Assembly (NCBI RefSeq): GCF_003060895.1
Contig: NZ_QAIH01000104.1
Coordinates: 1 to 35,617, forward strand
Reading direction: 5' to 3'
DNA length: 35,617 bases
Origin: Acidovorax sp. HMWF029
Lineage (GTDB): Bacteria > Pseudomonadota > Gammaproteobacteria > Burkholderiales > Burkholderiaceae_C
Part shown: positions 1 to 7,908 of the stretch, one piece after another
How positions within the stretch are numbered: the first letter of the stretch is position 1
Layout: each line of letters opens with the position of its first letter
Position numbers and translations under genes: made by a program
Notes under the pieces: model-generated
The model's database searches: none
What the model was told of the DNA's origin: nothing
Seen by the model: the letters and a program-made list of their open reading frames with translations, nothing else

Positions 1-3000
1 CCACCACCACCAGCACCAATCTTAATAATGATCCCCCTCCCTCTTAAGGAGATCCCCTCGGGAGAAGTAGTTGTGCGATTGGTGTCATTGTCCTGTGCGG
101 CCGCTGCTTGATAGAGTCCATCACCATTCGCATCCAAGATTTGCTGCGTGGGCTTCAAACCATACTGAACACCCAAAAATGTTCTGTAGCCCCTGGCAGG
201 CGTTGAGGTGGGTTGGCAAGTCTCTCCAGTTGTGTTGCCCCCGGAAGCCGGAACAATACTAAGGAGGTCAATTACGTCGCTACCATCATAGAAGGTGGGC
301 ATGTTCAAAACCCGCTCCCCAGTAATCGGTAACTCGAAATACCAGCCTTTTTGAGTGCCAGCGACTGAGTAAGCCAATGTTGTCTGACTGGCGGGCATGC
401 GCCAGAAACTCTCACTGCTACTAACTCCTTGTCCGGCAATGACTGCTGCGCTGAAAACACGCTCTACCAGTTTGGTGTCCCGCCCGTTCGTTCCTATGGC
501 AGCTGGCGTAACCGCAGACGTGTCTATAACGACTTTGCCAAGGTTGGGGCCCGCAACTGTATCCAGCTTGTAACGTGTATTGTCCAGTATCGAATACAGC
601 GTTTGCACTGTCACATCGGTACGATCGCCTTCAGTTACGTTTCGACCCGTGCCAAAAACGACCATCATGCCACCCACCGTCACATTGGGTCTGAGGTTGG
701 GGGCAGATGTAATCGGCTGGCGGTTTGCGGTATTTGCCTTTTCTACAGCCGTGTAGAAGGGCGTGCATGCTGTACACCCAGCAGTTGAGAACGCCACCTT
801 CCAGTTGCTAGCATCTGCATTAGATACGTCGAACTTCCAAACATTCCCGCGCAGATCGCCCGCATAAACAAAATCTACCGTGCCGTCGCCATTGACGTCC
901 AGCAACTGCGGCGTGGAAAGGCCGTTCGCGGAAGACTCCGCTCCAGTACTGGCGGCATTGATTTTTTTGATGGATTTATCTCCATCTAGATATTGAATCA
1001 AAAGAACTGGATCTTCGCTTCCGCTGTTGTACCCGTTGCCAAGAACTACAGCCCAGCGGCCATTATTCATGCGTGTGATCTGTGTCGCAATTTGCGAGTT
1101 GTTTTCTGACGTTACAGGATCTCCAAAAATATGACCAATATCAGAATCTGCCCCATCGGTCTTGTCCATCACGACGAGCGAAGATGCGTTGGCCGCCGAA
1201 AAATTAGAAGTTTCTGTGCCTCCCGTGTATCCGGGTCTGGTGACGTCCAGGACATAGTATCCTTTGCCACCAGCTCCTAGTGTGCCGACCAGCATTGTTT
1301 TCCATGATGGAAGCGCACTGGTTCCCGTGTTCACATCTCCTGTGAAAGGCGAACCATCAACAAAATAGCGATGGCTATAGTTTTGTTTGGTCAATTGGGA
1401 CAGATTTTTGATGACCCCCTGCGGAACATACGCAATCTTCTCTGTACCATCTGCGGCTGAAAAGCCATGCAACATGCCATCATTTCCGCCGACGTATATC
1501 ATGGGCATGCGGTAGCGCTGGGCGTTTGCAAAAGTTCGGTACCCATCCACAGTCATGCCGTTGTTTGGGCGACCCACATACCACAGTGTAGAGTTGGCGA
1601 TGTCGCCTTGTCTGGACCTGCGGACGCGGAAAGGCTCCGTCGCTGTTGCTCCCTCTTTGCTTCTATCGCCTCGCACATAGTTGAGCCGATCCTCTCCCAA
1701 TGCATCGGTCACGGTATCAACGGTGTTCAAAAGAACCTTCTGGGCAGGGCTTATATTGGCCCAGGTAAATGTTGTGCCAGCCGTTGTTGCGTCGTTGTAT
1801 GTGAAAATGAGTCTTGAGGAGATGTCAGTCGCTGACAGTTCGTCCAGTTTATCGCCCGTCGTTTTTCCTCGAATCGGGAGTGTAGTAGTTACCCCCCATG
1901 CGGAATTGTCTGAAAGTGCCCCAGTCGCCGCTGCGACGGTTTTAGATCCAATGCCGCCAATCCAACCATCCGCTTCATAGGTAGAGAAGAAAGCTGTAGT
2001 TCCCTGGTTGCTGATAGAGCTGGAAGCGCTTGAAAATCCAGTTATCGGTCTGGTAGAGTCGGCAATAATTGTGCCCACAATATCCTTGAAGGCATTAACC
2101 AGATCTTGTGATGTCTGCGCTGGGTAAAATTTGCCTCGGCTGTTAATGGCAGTGTGCCAGAGCTCCTCTTGTCGACCGGTTTCATTGGTAGTCAAGGGGT
2201 CTCGCCAGAGCCTCGTGCCAACAATGGCGCGTGAAAAATCACCACCATACATGCCTTGCGCAATGTTGAACATGGGATTGGTTCCAATGTTGGGCCAGTT
2301 TGCCGCTGCATTGTATCCAATCGTGTAAGTTACCATGTGCTGCCAATTGGCAGGATTATTTTTCGGGTTCCAATACTGAGGAATGGTTGCCGTGGTAGCT
2401 CCGTCGGCAAATGTTTCGGAGCCAGATTTTTTGATGAGTGGAACAACTTGGTTGTTGATTCCCGGTTGAAGGTCTTGCCGCCAGTAGTGAAATGCCATAT
2501 CAGATAACGTGGATACGGCATTTGTTCCCCAGTCATCCCGGTATATGCGGGTTTCGGGTGCTGTTACATCGTAGGATGTTCCGTCTGGGAATGTGTGATT
2601 GGTGCCATCGTCATTATTGATCGTATTGGCTGGGTTGTTGTTCCAGCCACCATCGGTCATCAAAATGTTGTACGAGCGACGGCATGCGTGTATCGGAGCC
2701 TCGGTGGTACCTGGATCAAAATTGTATGGGTTGTTGATCCCTGTTGTCTTCAAGTATTCACCTGCAACCCCTTGCATGCGGTGGGTGGGGGTGTTTCCGC
2801 CCGCGACCAGTGTGTCCACCCATTTGATGAAATTTCCGCGATGACTATCGTCTGCGGCGTTGTCAAGACCACGCAGAACCTTCATCGAGTTTTTGCTATT
2901 GCAGCTCGCATGGTTGCTGGGTATGGTGTTGCAGCCCCAAAGTGCTTGATAGGCAAGCCGTATGGAGTCATCTGGCACGTTCGCAGGTCGGAAAGTTTCT

Positions 3001-3215
3001 TTCAGTGCATCTTTTAAGGCGGTAATGCCTGCTGCACCCATACTGCCAGAGTTGTCAACCGAAACAATGATATTGGGTGCAGGCTCCCTACTCGCTGATC
3101 CGGCTGGGTACTGAACGAGACTCAGGAAGTCGCCCGCAAAAACTATTTGGGGGAGGCCAATAGTACCGATTATCAGTGCGATAGCGGTTTTCTGAAAGCT
3201 ATGATTTGTTTTCAT
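1..3215 (-). CDS. pilY1: PilY1-type pilus tip/adhesin protein (3' end beyond window)
   Basis: The minus strand is open from an ATG at 3213-3215 to the window edge, giving at least 1071 codons without a stop; the C-terminus is outside the window. Residues 1-27 are a signal peptide (cleavage likely after VFA27). A MIDAS-type D-x-S-x-S motif (D54, S56, S58) and a TDGG turn (T187-D188) mark a von Willebrand A-like region. An RGD lies at 515-517, a propeller strand with YVGGNDGMLHGF at 574-585, and a calcium-loop motif DVNGDGTVD at 773-781; the latter two belong to the PilC/PilY1 beta-propeller (Neisseria_PilC family). PilY1 proteins sit at the pilus tip, prime assembly with minor pilins and act in adhesion, surface sensing and calcium-dependent extension/retraction. 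An AGGAA ribosome site precedes the ATG, and the gene starts 24 bases after pilX as the last visible gene of the operon. Identification is firm at family level. Confidence 0.93.
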   Translation of the reverse strand, partial: MKTNHSFQKTAIALIIGTIGLPQIVFAGDFLSLVQYPAGSASREPAPNIIVSVDNSGSMGAAGITALKDALKETFRPANVPDDSIRLAYQALWGCNTIPSNHASCNSKNSMKVLRGLDNAADDSHRGNFIKWVDTLVAGGNTPTHRMQGVAGEYLKTTGINNPYNFDPGTTEAPIHACRRSYNILMTDGGWNNNPANTINNDDGTNHTFPDGTSYDVTAPETRIYRDDWGTNAVSTLSDMAFHYWRQDLQPGINNQVVPLIKKSGSETFADGATTATIPQYWNPKNNPANWQHMVTYTIGYNAAANWPNIGTNPMFNIAQGMYGGDFSRAIVGTRLWRDPLTTNETGRQEELWHTAINSRGKFYPAQTSQDLVNAFKDIVGTIIADSTRPITGFSSASSSISNQGTTAFFSTYEADGWIGGIGSKTVAAATGALSDNSAWGVTTTLPIRGKTTGDKLDELSATDISSRLIFTYNDATTAGTTFTWANISPAQKVLLNTVDTVTDALGEDRLNYVRGDRSKEGATATEPFRVRRSRQGDIANSTLWYVGRPNNGMTVDGYRTFANAQRYRMPMIYVGGNDGMLHGFSAADGTEKIAYVPQGVIKNLSQLTKQNYSHRYFVDGSPFTGDVNTGTSALPSWKTMLVGTLGAGGKGYYVLDVTRPGYTGGTETSNFSAANASSLVVMDKTDGADSDIGHIFGDPVTSENNSQIATQITRMNNGRWAVVLGNGYNSGSEDPVLLIQYLDGDKSIKKINAASTGAESSANGLSTPQLLDVNGDGTVDFVYAGDLRGNVWKFDVSNADASNWKVAFSTAGCTACTPFYTAVEKANTANRQPITSAPNLRPNVTVGGMMVVFGTGRNVTEGDRTDVTVQTLYSILDNTRYKLDTVAGPNLGKVVIDTSAVTPAAIGTNGRDTKLVERVFSAAVIAGQGVSSSESFWRMPASQTTLAYSVAGTQKGWYFELPITGERVLNMPTFYDGSDVIDLLSIVPASGGNTTGETCQPTSTPARGYRTFLGVQYGLKPTQQILDANGDGLYQAAAAQDNDTNRTTTSPEGISLRGRGIIIKIGAGGG

Positions 3216-3239
3216 ATAATTTCCTGATTTTTCCGCGAA

Positions 3240-3920
3240 CTATTTAGCTTCGCCAGATATGGATGGGAAGGCAACAATGTTTTGTAAAACAACTTGCGTG
3301 CTCGGTTTTAGGCCGCGAGCGATGGCGGTAATGCGATAGAAGATTTTTGCATTTACCACTTCGGGCTCAGCTCCGGCCAAGATGCCAGGGCCTGTTGCTT
3401 TGGGTTCGTACTTGATGACTTCAACCCAGTACCAAGCACCTCTGCCTGCCGTGGTGTCTGCCAAAATGGGATTGCTGGAAGTGCCTGCGCTCGCCCCTGT
3501 GTACTGGCCGTATCTTGCGCCAATATTGGCAGCAATCATGGCACTCATTGTTGCGGAGTCATTCCAGAAATCCTGTGCGTTGGTGCGAAACTGACAAATG
3601 CCGTTGAAGCATTTTGTTGTCTGCGCATCCAGTGTGTATGTCAGTGCATCCAGTTCGTCATGAGCGGTGGGATAAAAGGTAGAGCTAACAACTGCGCGTT
3701 GGTTTGTGCCGATTTCAGAACCCTGGCGAATATCTAGTTCGGCATCCTGCAACATCACTTGTGCAGCCTCAAACGCCCTTTGGTAATCAGTATCATTGCT
3801 AACGATAAGCTCATTAAAAAGCGCAGTTCGCGATGCCCATAACGCTAGCAACATTGACATCAGTACCAATACAATGACAATGAAGAGTGAGATGCCTTGC
3901 TGATTCTTGTATTTTTTCAT
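3240..3920 (-). CDS. pilX: PilX minor pilin (type IV pilus)
   Basis: 226 residues. The N-terminus MKKYKNQQG is a short prepilin leader, cut after G9, followed by a hydrophobic helix beginning ISLFIVIVLVLM. Residue +5 of the mature protein is Ile rather than Glu, as expected for PilX/GspK-like pilins that cap the fibre tip. An in-frame ATG at 4022 would add 34 residues reading back through pilW; the start at 3918-3920 is chosen because it gives the normal leader and lies 7 bases after the pilW stop. Four minor pilins and PilY1 form the initiation complex at the inner membrane from which the pilus grows. Neighbours on both sides are minor-pilin operon genes. Confidence 0.9.
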   Translation of the reverse strand: MKKYKNQQGISLFIVIVLVLMSMLLALWASRTALFNELIVSNDTDYQRAFEAAQVMLQDAELDIRQGSEIGTNQRAVVSSTFYPTAHDELDALTYTLDAQTTKCFNGICQFRTNAQDFWNDSATMSAMIAANIGARYGQYTGASAGTSSNPILADTTAGRGAWYWVEVIKYEPKATGPGILAGAEPEVVNAKIFYRITAIARGLKPSTQVVLQNIVAFPSISGEAK

Positions 3921-3927
3921 TGCTAGC

Positions 3928-4800
3928 TCACGATATGGCTTTGGGCCAAGCATGGTTGCGAATGTGGAATACATTTTTGAAAACCATTCGAAGCTTATTT
4001 CCACGGATTGCGGTAGTTCCATTGCATTTTGTATAGCTGGCGCCGACGGTATCTATTAATTGCTCTCCCTCCAGCTCTAAGCATACTTCAATACCATATA
4101 CCTCTGGCCAATCGGTAGAGCTCAGGTTGGCTGCTGATGCATAGCGAAATTGTGGTTGGCTATCTGCTATGTTCAATCTCTGTTGTAGATAGCGAATCTG
4201 TATGTCAACCAAATTACTAATGATCGGTTGCACATCGCCGATGCTGTTTGAGCACTCCAGATCAGTTCCATTTTTCCTAAATTGATTGAGGATGATGGGG
4301 GCTGATGCTATCCCGGAGTTGCTTCCTAGGCAGTCTCTTGTTAGGTATCCGGTAATTGGTGTGGACGAGGGGGGGGTTGGGTAAATAGACTCACTTGTGT
4401 TGACAGATCGCAACGAGATTGCGAATTGACTGGCTGTGGGTGCGTCAAGTCCTGCTATGGGTGGGAGGTCAGACAATGAAATAGCAGTCGGTTGAACAAA
4501 CGTCGCAGCGTCTCGGGGATCTGCCGCTGCATTGAGTGGTCTTCCTCCTGCTTGGCGCAGTTGCTGCCCAATTACTCTGAAGGCATAAGATGCTTGTTGC
4601 TGCAGGGTTGTTGTGTCGCTAACCGTCGTAGTTACTCCTCGCGACATCATAATTGCGCCTAGGCCAACACTGATTGTGAGGAGTCCAATGGTGAGTCCAA
4701 CCAACAACTCTATAAGAGTGGCTCCGCGTTCTTTATTGCGCATGCGAACGGCTACGTATGAATCGAGAGCGCTATGCTCTTTTGAGCTGAAGTACAACAT
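3928..4800 (-). CDS. pilW: PilW minor pilin (type IV pilus)
   Basis: 290 residues from the ATG at 4798-4800, which has an AAGG ribosome site four bases upstream and lies 9 bases after the pilV stop. The prepilin cleavage site is G26 followed by ATLIELLVGLTIGLL, with Glu at +5. A second ATG at 4741-4743 would give a more usual short leader (MRNKERG) but has no visible ribosome site, so the leader length is uncertain. After the N-terminal helix come the Gln-rich segment and RQAGG turn typical of PilW, then a long globular domain with cysteines that could form disulfides. PilW is an inner-membrane minor pilin of the priming complex with FimT/PilV/PilX/PilY1. Confidence 0.9.
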   Translation of the reverse strand: MLYFSSKEHSALDSYVAVRMRNKERGATLIELLVGLTIGLLTISVGLGAIMMSRGVTTTVSDTTTLQQQASYAFRVIGQQLRQAGGRPLNAAADPRDAATFVQPTAISLSDLPPIAGLDAPTASQFAISLRSVNTSESIYPTPPSSTPITGYLTRDCLGSNSGIASAPIILNQFRKNGTDLECSNSIGDVQPIISNLVDIQIRYLQQRLNIADSQPQFRYASAANLSSTDWPEVYGIEVCLELEGEQLIDTVGASYTKCNGTTAIRGNKLRMVFKNVFHIRNHAWPKAIS

Positions 4801-4809
4801 AGGCCTTAT

Positions 4810-5451
4810 TCAAATTTCAGAGCAGTAGACCAGTGTGCCGCTGGGTATGCATCGTTGGGTGAGATTGATATACTGTAAGTGGCATATTCTCCCTGCTGGG
4901 CAGGTTACAGATCCGGAGGCTGATGTGCCTGTTACCGAGAAAATAGATTTATATGCAGAAGTCTCCGCTGCAGAGTCGCCTTCGCGAGCGCGCTCATTTT
5001 CTCGCCAGGCGAGCATTATCCCCAGTTGCCTAACATCGCTTCCAGAAACAAAAACTGTCGCATCACCAAGGGGTAGATTTGCCCTCACGCTGCGCAACCA
5101 GCGATCGATGTCATAAGTAACCAGCTGAGCAGCAGTACAGCTCGATGCGGGAAAGCCCGAGTTAATTGCGCATGTTGGAGGGGTGCCAAGGGTTGAGCCC
5201 CAAGCGACCGCATAGCTGGCGGCATTTCCAATTGCGTTCGGATTGGCTCTGACTCGTTCGCTGAGGTCTTCAATCAGTTTGACGGCTTGAGCGCGCCTGA
5301 CGCCGGTTTGGGTGTCGGCCAATGTTCGCATCTGAATGCCAATGATGCCAAGAAGGCCGAGCGCCATCACTACGATCGCCACAAGTGATTCAAGGAGCGT
5401 AATTCCGTTTTGTAAGGCGTCGCGCCTGCTGGAGACGGGATTTTTTAGCAT
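4810..5451 (-). CDS. pilV: PilV minor pilin (type IV pilus)
   Basis: 213 residues from the ATG at 5449-5451. The leader MLKNPVSSRRDALQNG is cut after G16; the mature helix begins ITLLESLVAIVVMALGLLG with Glu at +5, the pattern of PilV. Upstream in-frame codons to 5586 give a Cys-rich, non-pilin sequence and are only readthrough of the overlapping fimT frame. The start codon overlaps the fimT stop by seven bases and an AAAGAAAG stretch precedes it, implying translational coupling. The C-terminal domain has several Cys (C-x-I near residue 100, and a C/C pair near the end) that may form disulfides in the periplasm. Part of the minor-pilin priming complex. Confidence 0.9.
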   Translation of the reverse strand: MLKNPVSSRRDALQNGITLLESLVAIVVMALGLLGIIGIQMRTLADTQTGVRRAQAVKLIEDLSERVRANPNAIGNAASYAVAWGSTLGTPPTCAINSGFPASSCTAAQLVTYDIDRWLRSVRANLPLGDATVFVSGSDVRQLGIMLAWRENERAREGDSAAETSAYKSIFSVTGTSASGSVTCPAGRICHLQYINLTQRCIPSGTLVYCSEI

Positions 5452-6038
5452 GTCACGCTTTCTTTTACAACACGGACTCGCCCGCCCGTCGAAAAACAAA
5501 CTGCAGTCGCCGCAGGCGAGGCAACTCCGCCTGCTCGAGGGACAATTGCAAAGCTGGCTGCATTGATATTGTTGGTGCGGCCCCACCGATCAAAGCGAAA
5601 TGATACGGTGTTATTTTTGTTTGAAATATCAACATTTGTAGGCATTGGAAAAGATTGCAGAATTTCCTCTCCCGCATCCAAATTTCCGTCTTCATCCGTG
5701 TCCACAAAAATAATCCATCCACAACTCCATTCATCGTTGTCCGGGGCAAATGTGCATCCATCTGTGCCATTTGCAATTTTTCTAACACTAACTTTGCCGC
5801 CTCGTTTGATGGCTTCCGAGCGCGCCAAATAAATTGTGCTAGTTATGTTGTTTACAGCTTGATTGGTGCGCCAACGCTCAATCAAGGGCCCGAAGCTTGG
5901 CCCTGCCAGGGCTGCAAGTACGGCCAGGATAGTGACAACAACGAGCAGTTCAATGGCGGTGAAACCCAGTGCGCGTCGCGGCATCTGGGCTCTTCGCCTA
6001 GCTGTATGTGGGTGGGGTGCTTGCATGCGTTGCATCAT
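5445..6038 (-). CDS. fimT: GspH/FimT-family minor pilin
   Basis: 197 residues if started at the ATG at 6036-6038. The prepilin site is RRALG followed by FTAIELLVVVTILAVLA, Glu at +5. Later ATGs (6024-6026 and 5982-5984) would give shorter leaders; the one at 5984 yields MPRRALG, a compact leader preceded by GAAGAG, so the true start is unsettled. The mature protein has the GspH/FimT features: a SEAIKRG segment after the helix, a GCTF...WSCGW pair of cysteines, a DTDEDGNLDAGE acidic loop and the closing CFSTGGRVRV motif. It is the first pilin gene of the operon and overlaps pilV by seven bases. FimT-type pilins have been linked to pilus biogenesis and, in some species, DNA binding during uptake; which applies here cannot be told. 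Confidence 0.87.
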   Translation of the reverse strand: MMQRMQAPHPHTARRRAQMPRRALGFTAIELLVVVTILAVLAALAGPSFGPLIERWRTNQAVNNITSTIYLARSEAIKRGGKVSVRKIANGTDGCTFAPDNDEWSCGWIIFVDTDEDGNLDAGEEILQSFPMPTNVDISNKNNTVSFRFDRWGRTNNINAASFAIVPRAGGVASPAATAVCFSTGGRVRVVKESVTC

Positions 6039-6107
6039 ATTTTCGGAGTCCGCCCAGGGAGAGGTGGGGTGGATGGGTGGCTTTGCAGAGGCGATGAGTG
6101 GCGTTCT

Positions 6108-6368
6108 CTATCGTGTGTAGCCGAGACATGCGCCTGCGTTGTTGCGGCCTCGACATTCGCGCTTCAATCGGCGGTCTCTTTCGGCGCTGGATTCCTCTGA
6201 GCTACTCTTTGGCTGCTTGGTGCGAGTCTGCTTTTTTGTAGGGGCCTCGGTGCTTGATGCGGCAATAGAGTATTTTTCGGAGTTGGTTTTTAGGTGGGCT
6301 GTATTGGGGGTGCTAAGGGTTGCTAGAAAAATAATTGCGTAAAAAATATTGAAATTAGTTAGTTGCAT
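6108..6368 (-). CDS. Small putative secreted protein upstream of fimT
   Basis: 86 residues, not recognised as a named family. The first 24 or so residues (MQLTNFNIFYAIIFLATLST...) look like a signal peptide or single membrane segment. A Ser/Thr/Lys-rich low-complexity linker follows, then a charged C-terminus ERDRRLKRECRGRNNAGAC with two cysteines, ending GYTR. An in-frame stop lies seven codons before the ATG, so this ATG is the only good start, but no ribosome site is visible before it. It lies 69 bases before fimT on the same strand, so it probably heads or precedes the pilin operon. The basic, Cys-containing tail looks more conserved in style than random sequence; I judge it a likely real gene of unknown function. 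Confidence 0.5.
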   Translation of the reverse strand: MQLTNFNIFYAIIFLATLSTPNTAHLKTNSEKYSIAASSTEAPTKKQTRTKQPKSSSEESSAERDRRLKRECRGRNNAGACLGYTR

Positions 6369-6640
6369 TTGGATTGATTGTGTAAATTAGTTTTGCGGTT
6401 GATGTGGGGCGAGTGGTGGATGTGCTGGGCTTTCTGTGTGATTGTTTTGAGGTTTAATTGCTCTGAGAATTGGGTGGATGTTGAATTCTGTTGGATCTAA
6501 ATGGTGTTGCTGCGTGCTGCCGATTTTTTAGGTCTGCTTGATTGTCAATGTTGCGGCTGCCTATGTTTTCATTTCTCATTCTCGAAATCAGTCATCCGGC
6601 GGGTTCAAAAGTGAAATGCAAAACCTGCCAGCCTATAAGG
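6369..6640. other. AT-rich intergenic stretch, no gene seen
   Basis: This stretch between the pilin operon and the possible decayed gene is AT-rich with many stops on both strands. It should hold the promoter of the leftward pilin operon. I could not find a convincing -35/-10 pair or a sigma-54 GG/GC element reading leftwards. Confidence 0.4.
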
Positions 6641-7131
6641 TCAGTAGATGCAATCGGAGGCCTCTAAAATCCCCTGCTCGAAATCACTTCGAGCCAACGC
6701 GACAATTGAAATATGGGCAAACCCAAGGCGTAAGCGCGCAGTGTCCGCAAATTGGACCTCGTTGCCGATGCTACGCGCAAGCAAATTGATCGAGACGTTG
6801 GGCGATCCATTGCAGTTCTTTGATGGACTGCTGCCCAGAGGGGGGCAGGGCGGGCTCCCGCATGTCCCGCCGCGGTCATGGTGTGCATCTTGGCCTGAGG
6901 CATTTGTGCAGTCTTGGCGATCAGTAGATGGAGTGCCAGCGCCAGCTGCTTGACGGCACGGGCCATAAGTGCTCCAGCCTGCTCTTCGGTAGTGCCAGCG
7001 ATCCCTAATCGCAGTATCCACCAGCATTCCCGGCAGTGCCTGGGCGTCGACGGGGTGACGGCGCTGTTTCAGGCGGTGGGCGGCCAACTGCTGCAGCGCG
7101 CGGCTCAACCAAACAACCTCCGCGAACCGGG
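6641..7131 (-). pseudogene. Possible decayed gene, frame-shifted, unidentified
   Basis: On the minus strand two overlapping frames both read protein-like for part of the stretch. One frame is open from 7131 to 6641; its first part (ESPRFAEVVWLSRALQQLAA and on) and its last part (ending DFEQGILEASDCIY) look plausible. In the middle (about 6990-6850) the other frame (TEEQAGALMARAVKQLALAL) looks better. This pattern would fit an old gene with two compensating frameshifts. GC is higher than in the AT-rich flank at 6369-6640. No ribosome site, no clear start and no family could be recognised, so chance open frames remain possible. It may be debris of a mobile or accessory gene. Confidence 0.2.
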
Positions 7132-7140
7132 GTGATTCAC

Positions 7141-7320
7141 TTTTGGTTCTATGGCAGGTTGGTGGCTTGATTGGGGGAGGGGGTGTTCATCATGACCCCT
7201 CGCCTGCGCGAGTTGGTCGAGTTCTGTTTCTCTGGTGTCAATGTCGTTGCGCTGCTACGTTGCATCTGGGGTGCAAGAGCTGCTTGTCCAGCGAGCGCGG
7301 GGGGATGGAATTCTGGCTCG
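7141..7320. other. Intergenic stretch before rpsO promoter
   Basis: No coding sequence is supported here. It contains the upstream inverted repeat TTGCA-N7-TGCAA at 7260-7276, described with the rpsO leader. Confidence 0.4.
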
Positions 7321-7323
7321 AGG

Positions 7324-7329
7324 TATAAT
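7324..7329 (+). promoter_or_regulatory. Probable rpsO promoter -10 box
   Basis: A perfect TATAAT lies 105 bases before the rpsO start codon. No good -35 hexamer is found 16-18 bases upstream (7300-7308 is G-rich), so the promoter may rely on an activator or on sigma-70 contacts other than -35. The predicted transcription start is near 7336. Confidence 0.5.
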
Positions 7330-7338
7330 CCGAAGGTT

Positions 7339-7419
7339 TTGCATGGTGCAAGACGCACGCTAGCTGCCGTTCCAGCTGCTGGCGCAAGTAAAAACCATGG
7401 CCTGCTTTCCGCAAGGCCA
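7339..7419 (+). promoter_or_regulatory. rpsO mRNA leader with three small hairpins
   Basis: The predicted 5' leader of the rpsO transcript can fold TTGCA-TGG-TGCAA (7339-7351) at its very start, AGCTG-CCGTTC-CAGCT (7362-7377), and TGGCC-N12-GGCCA just before the ribosome site (about 7398-7418). In E. coli ribosomal protein S15 represses its own translation by binding a leader structure; whether these hairpins serve that purpose here is inference. Confidence 0.3.
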
Positions 7420-7434
7420 CATCAAAGGAAAAAC

Positions 7435-7701
7435 ATGATCGCATCCTCCATCAAGGCTGAAGTCGTCAAGGCAAACGCCCGCGCTGCCAATGACACTGGT
7501 AGCCCAGAAGTGCAAGTGGCCCTGCTGACCGCCCGCATCAACGAACTGACCCCCCACTTCAAGACGCACGCCAAGGACCACCATGGTCGTCGTGGCCTGC
7601 TGCGCATGGTGAGCCGTCGTCGCAAGCTGCTGGACTATCTGAAGGCCAAGGACGCTGACCGTTACACCGCGCTGATCGCCAAGTTGGGTCTGCGCAAGTA
7701 A
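7435..7701 (+). CDS. rpsO: 30S ribosomal protein S15
   Basis: 88 residues, the normal S15 length. Family motifs are plain: the [15 protein letters not shown] helix, the [29 protein letters not shown] rRNA-binding stretch described by its residues about 39-65, and the C-terminal [13 protein letters not shown]15 binds 16S rRNA early in assembly of the small subunit and contributes an intersubunit bridge. The ATG at 7435 follows an AAAGGA ribosome site; the longer upstream in-frame reading is just the leader. A strong terminator follows, then pnp, the conserved rpsO-pnp order also seen in E. coli. Confidence 0.98.
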   Translation: MIASSIKAEVVKANARAANDTGSPEVQVALLTARINELTPHFKTHAKDHHGRRGLLRMVSRRRKLLDYLKAKDADRYTALIAKLGLRK

Positions 7702-7716
7702 TTTTCATTGCATGCG

Positions 7717-7754
7717 AAAACGCCTGGGTTAGTCCGCTAGCTCAGGCGTTTTTT
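7717..7754 (+). terminator. Rho-independent terminator after rpsO
   Basis: AAAACGCCTG at 7717-7726 pairs perfectly with CAGGCGTTTT at 7743-7752. The stem extends inward by six more pairs including two G-U, leaving a loop of about six bases, and is followed by a run of six T. It lies 15 bases after the rpsO stop and should limit readthrough into pnp. Confidence 0.9.
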
Positions 7755-7869
7755 ACTTCGGAGCTGCAAAACAGAGCGAAGCTGTGTCATTCCAACGAAG
7801 TTGCCGTCATGCGCAGGCAGGCAGGTTCTCTGGAATGGCATCGTGTTCTGAATTGCCCTCCACGACAAT

Positions 7870-7887
7870 CTGGTAGCGCGCTACCAG
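7870..7887 (+). promoter_or_regulatory. 18-base palindrome in the pnp leader
   Basis: CTGGTAGCGCGCTACCAG is a perfect palindrome ending 21 bases before the pnp start codon and 13 bases before the AGGAG ribosome site. As RNA it gives a 7-bp stem with a CGCG loop. In E. coli pnp expression is controlled through an RNase III-cleaved leader stem and PNPase itself; a similar role here is inference. It could instead be a protein operator. Confidence 0.45.
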
Positions 7888-7908
7888 CTATTAAAACAGG
7901 AGCTGAAC

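Noticed and set aside
429-3017. Several plus-strand ORFs of 80-140 codons opposite pilY1
   Set aside because: The minus strand is continuously open for PilY1 with signal peptide and motifs; the plus-strand frames are shadows.
6538-6789. 83-codon plus-strand ORF in the intergenic region
   Set aside because: No ribosome site, no recognisable features, and crosses from AT-rich to GC-rich sequence.
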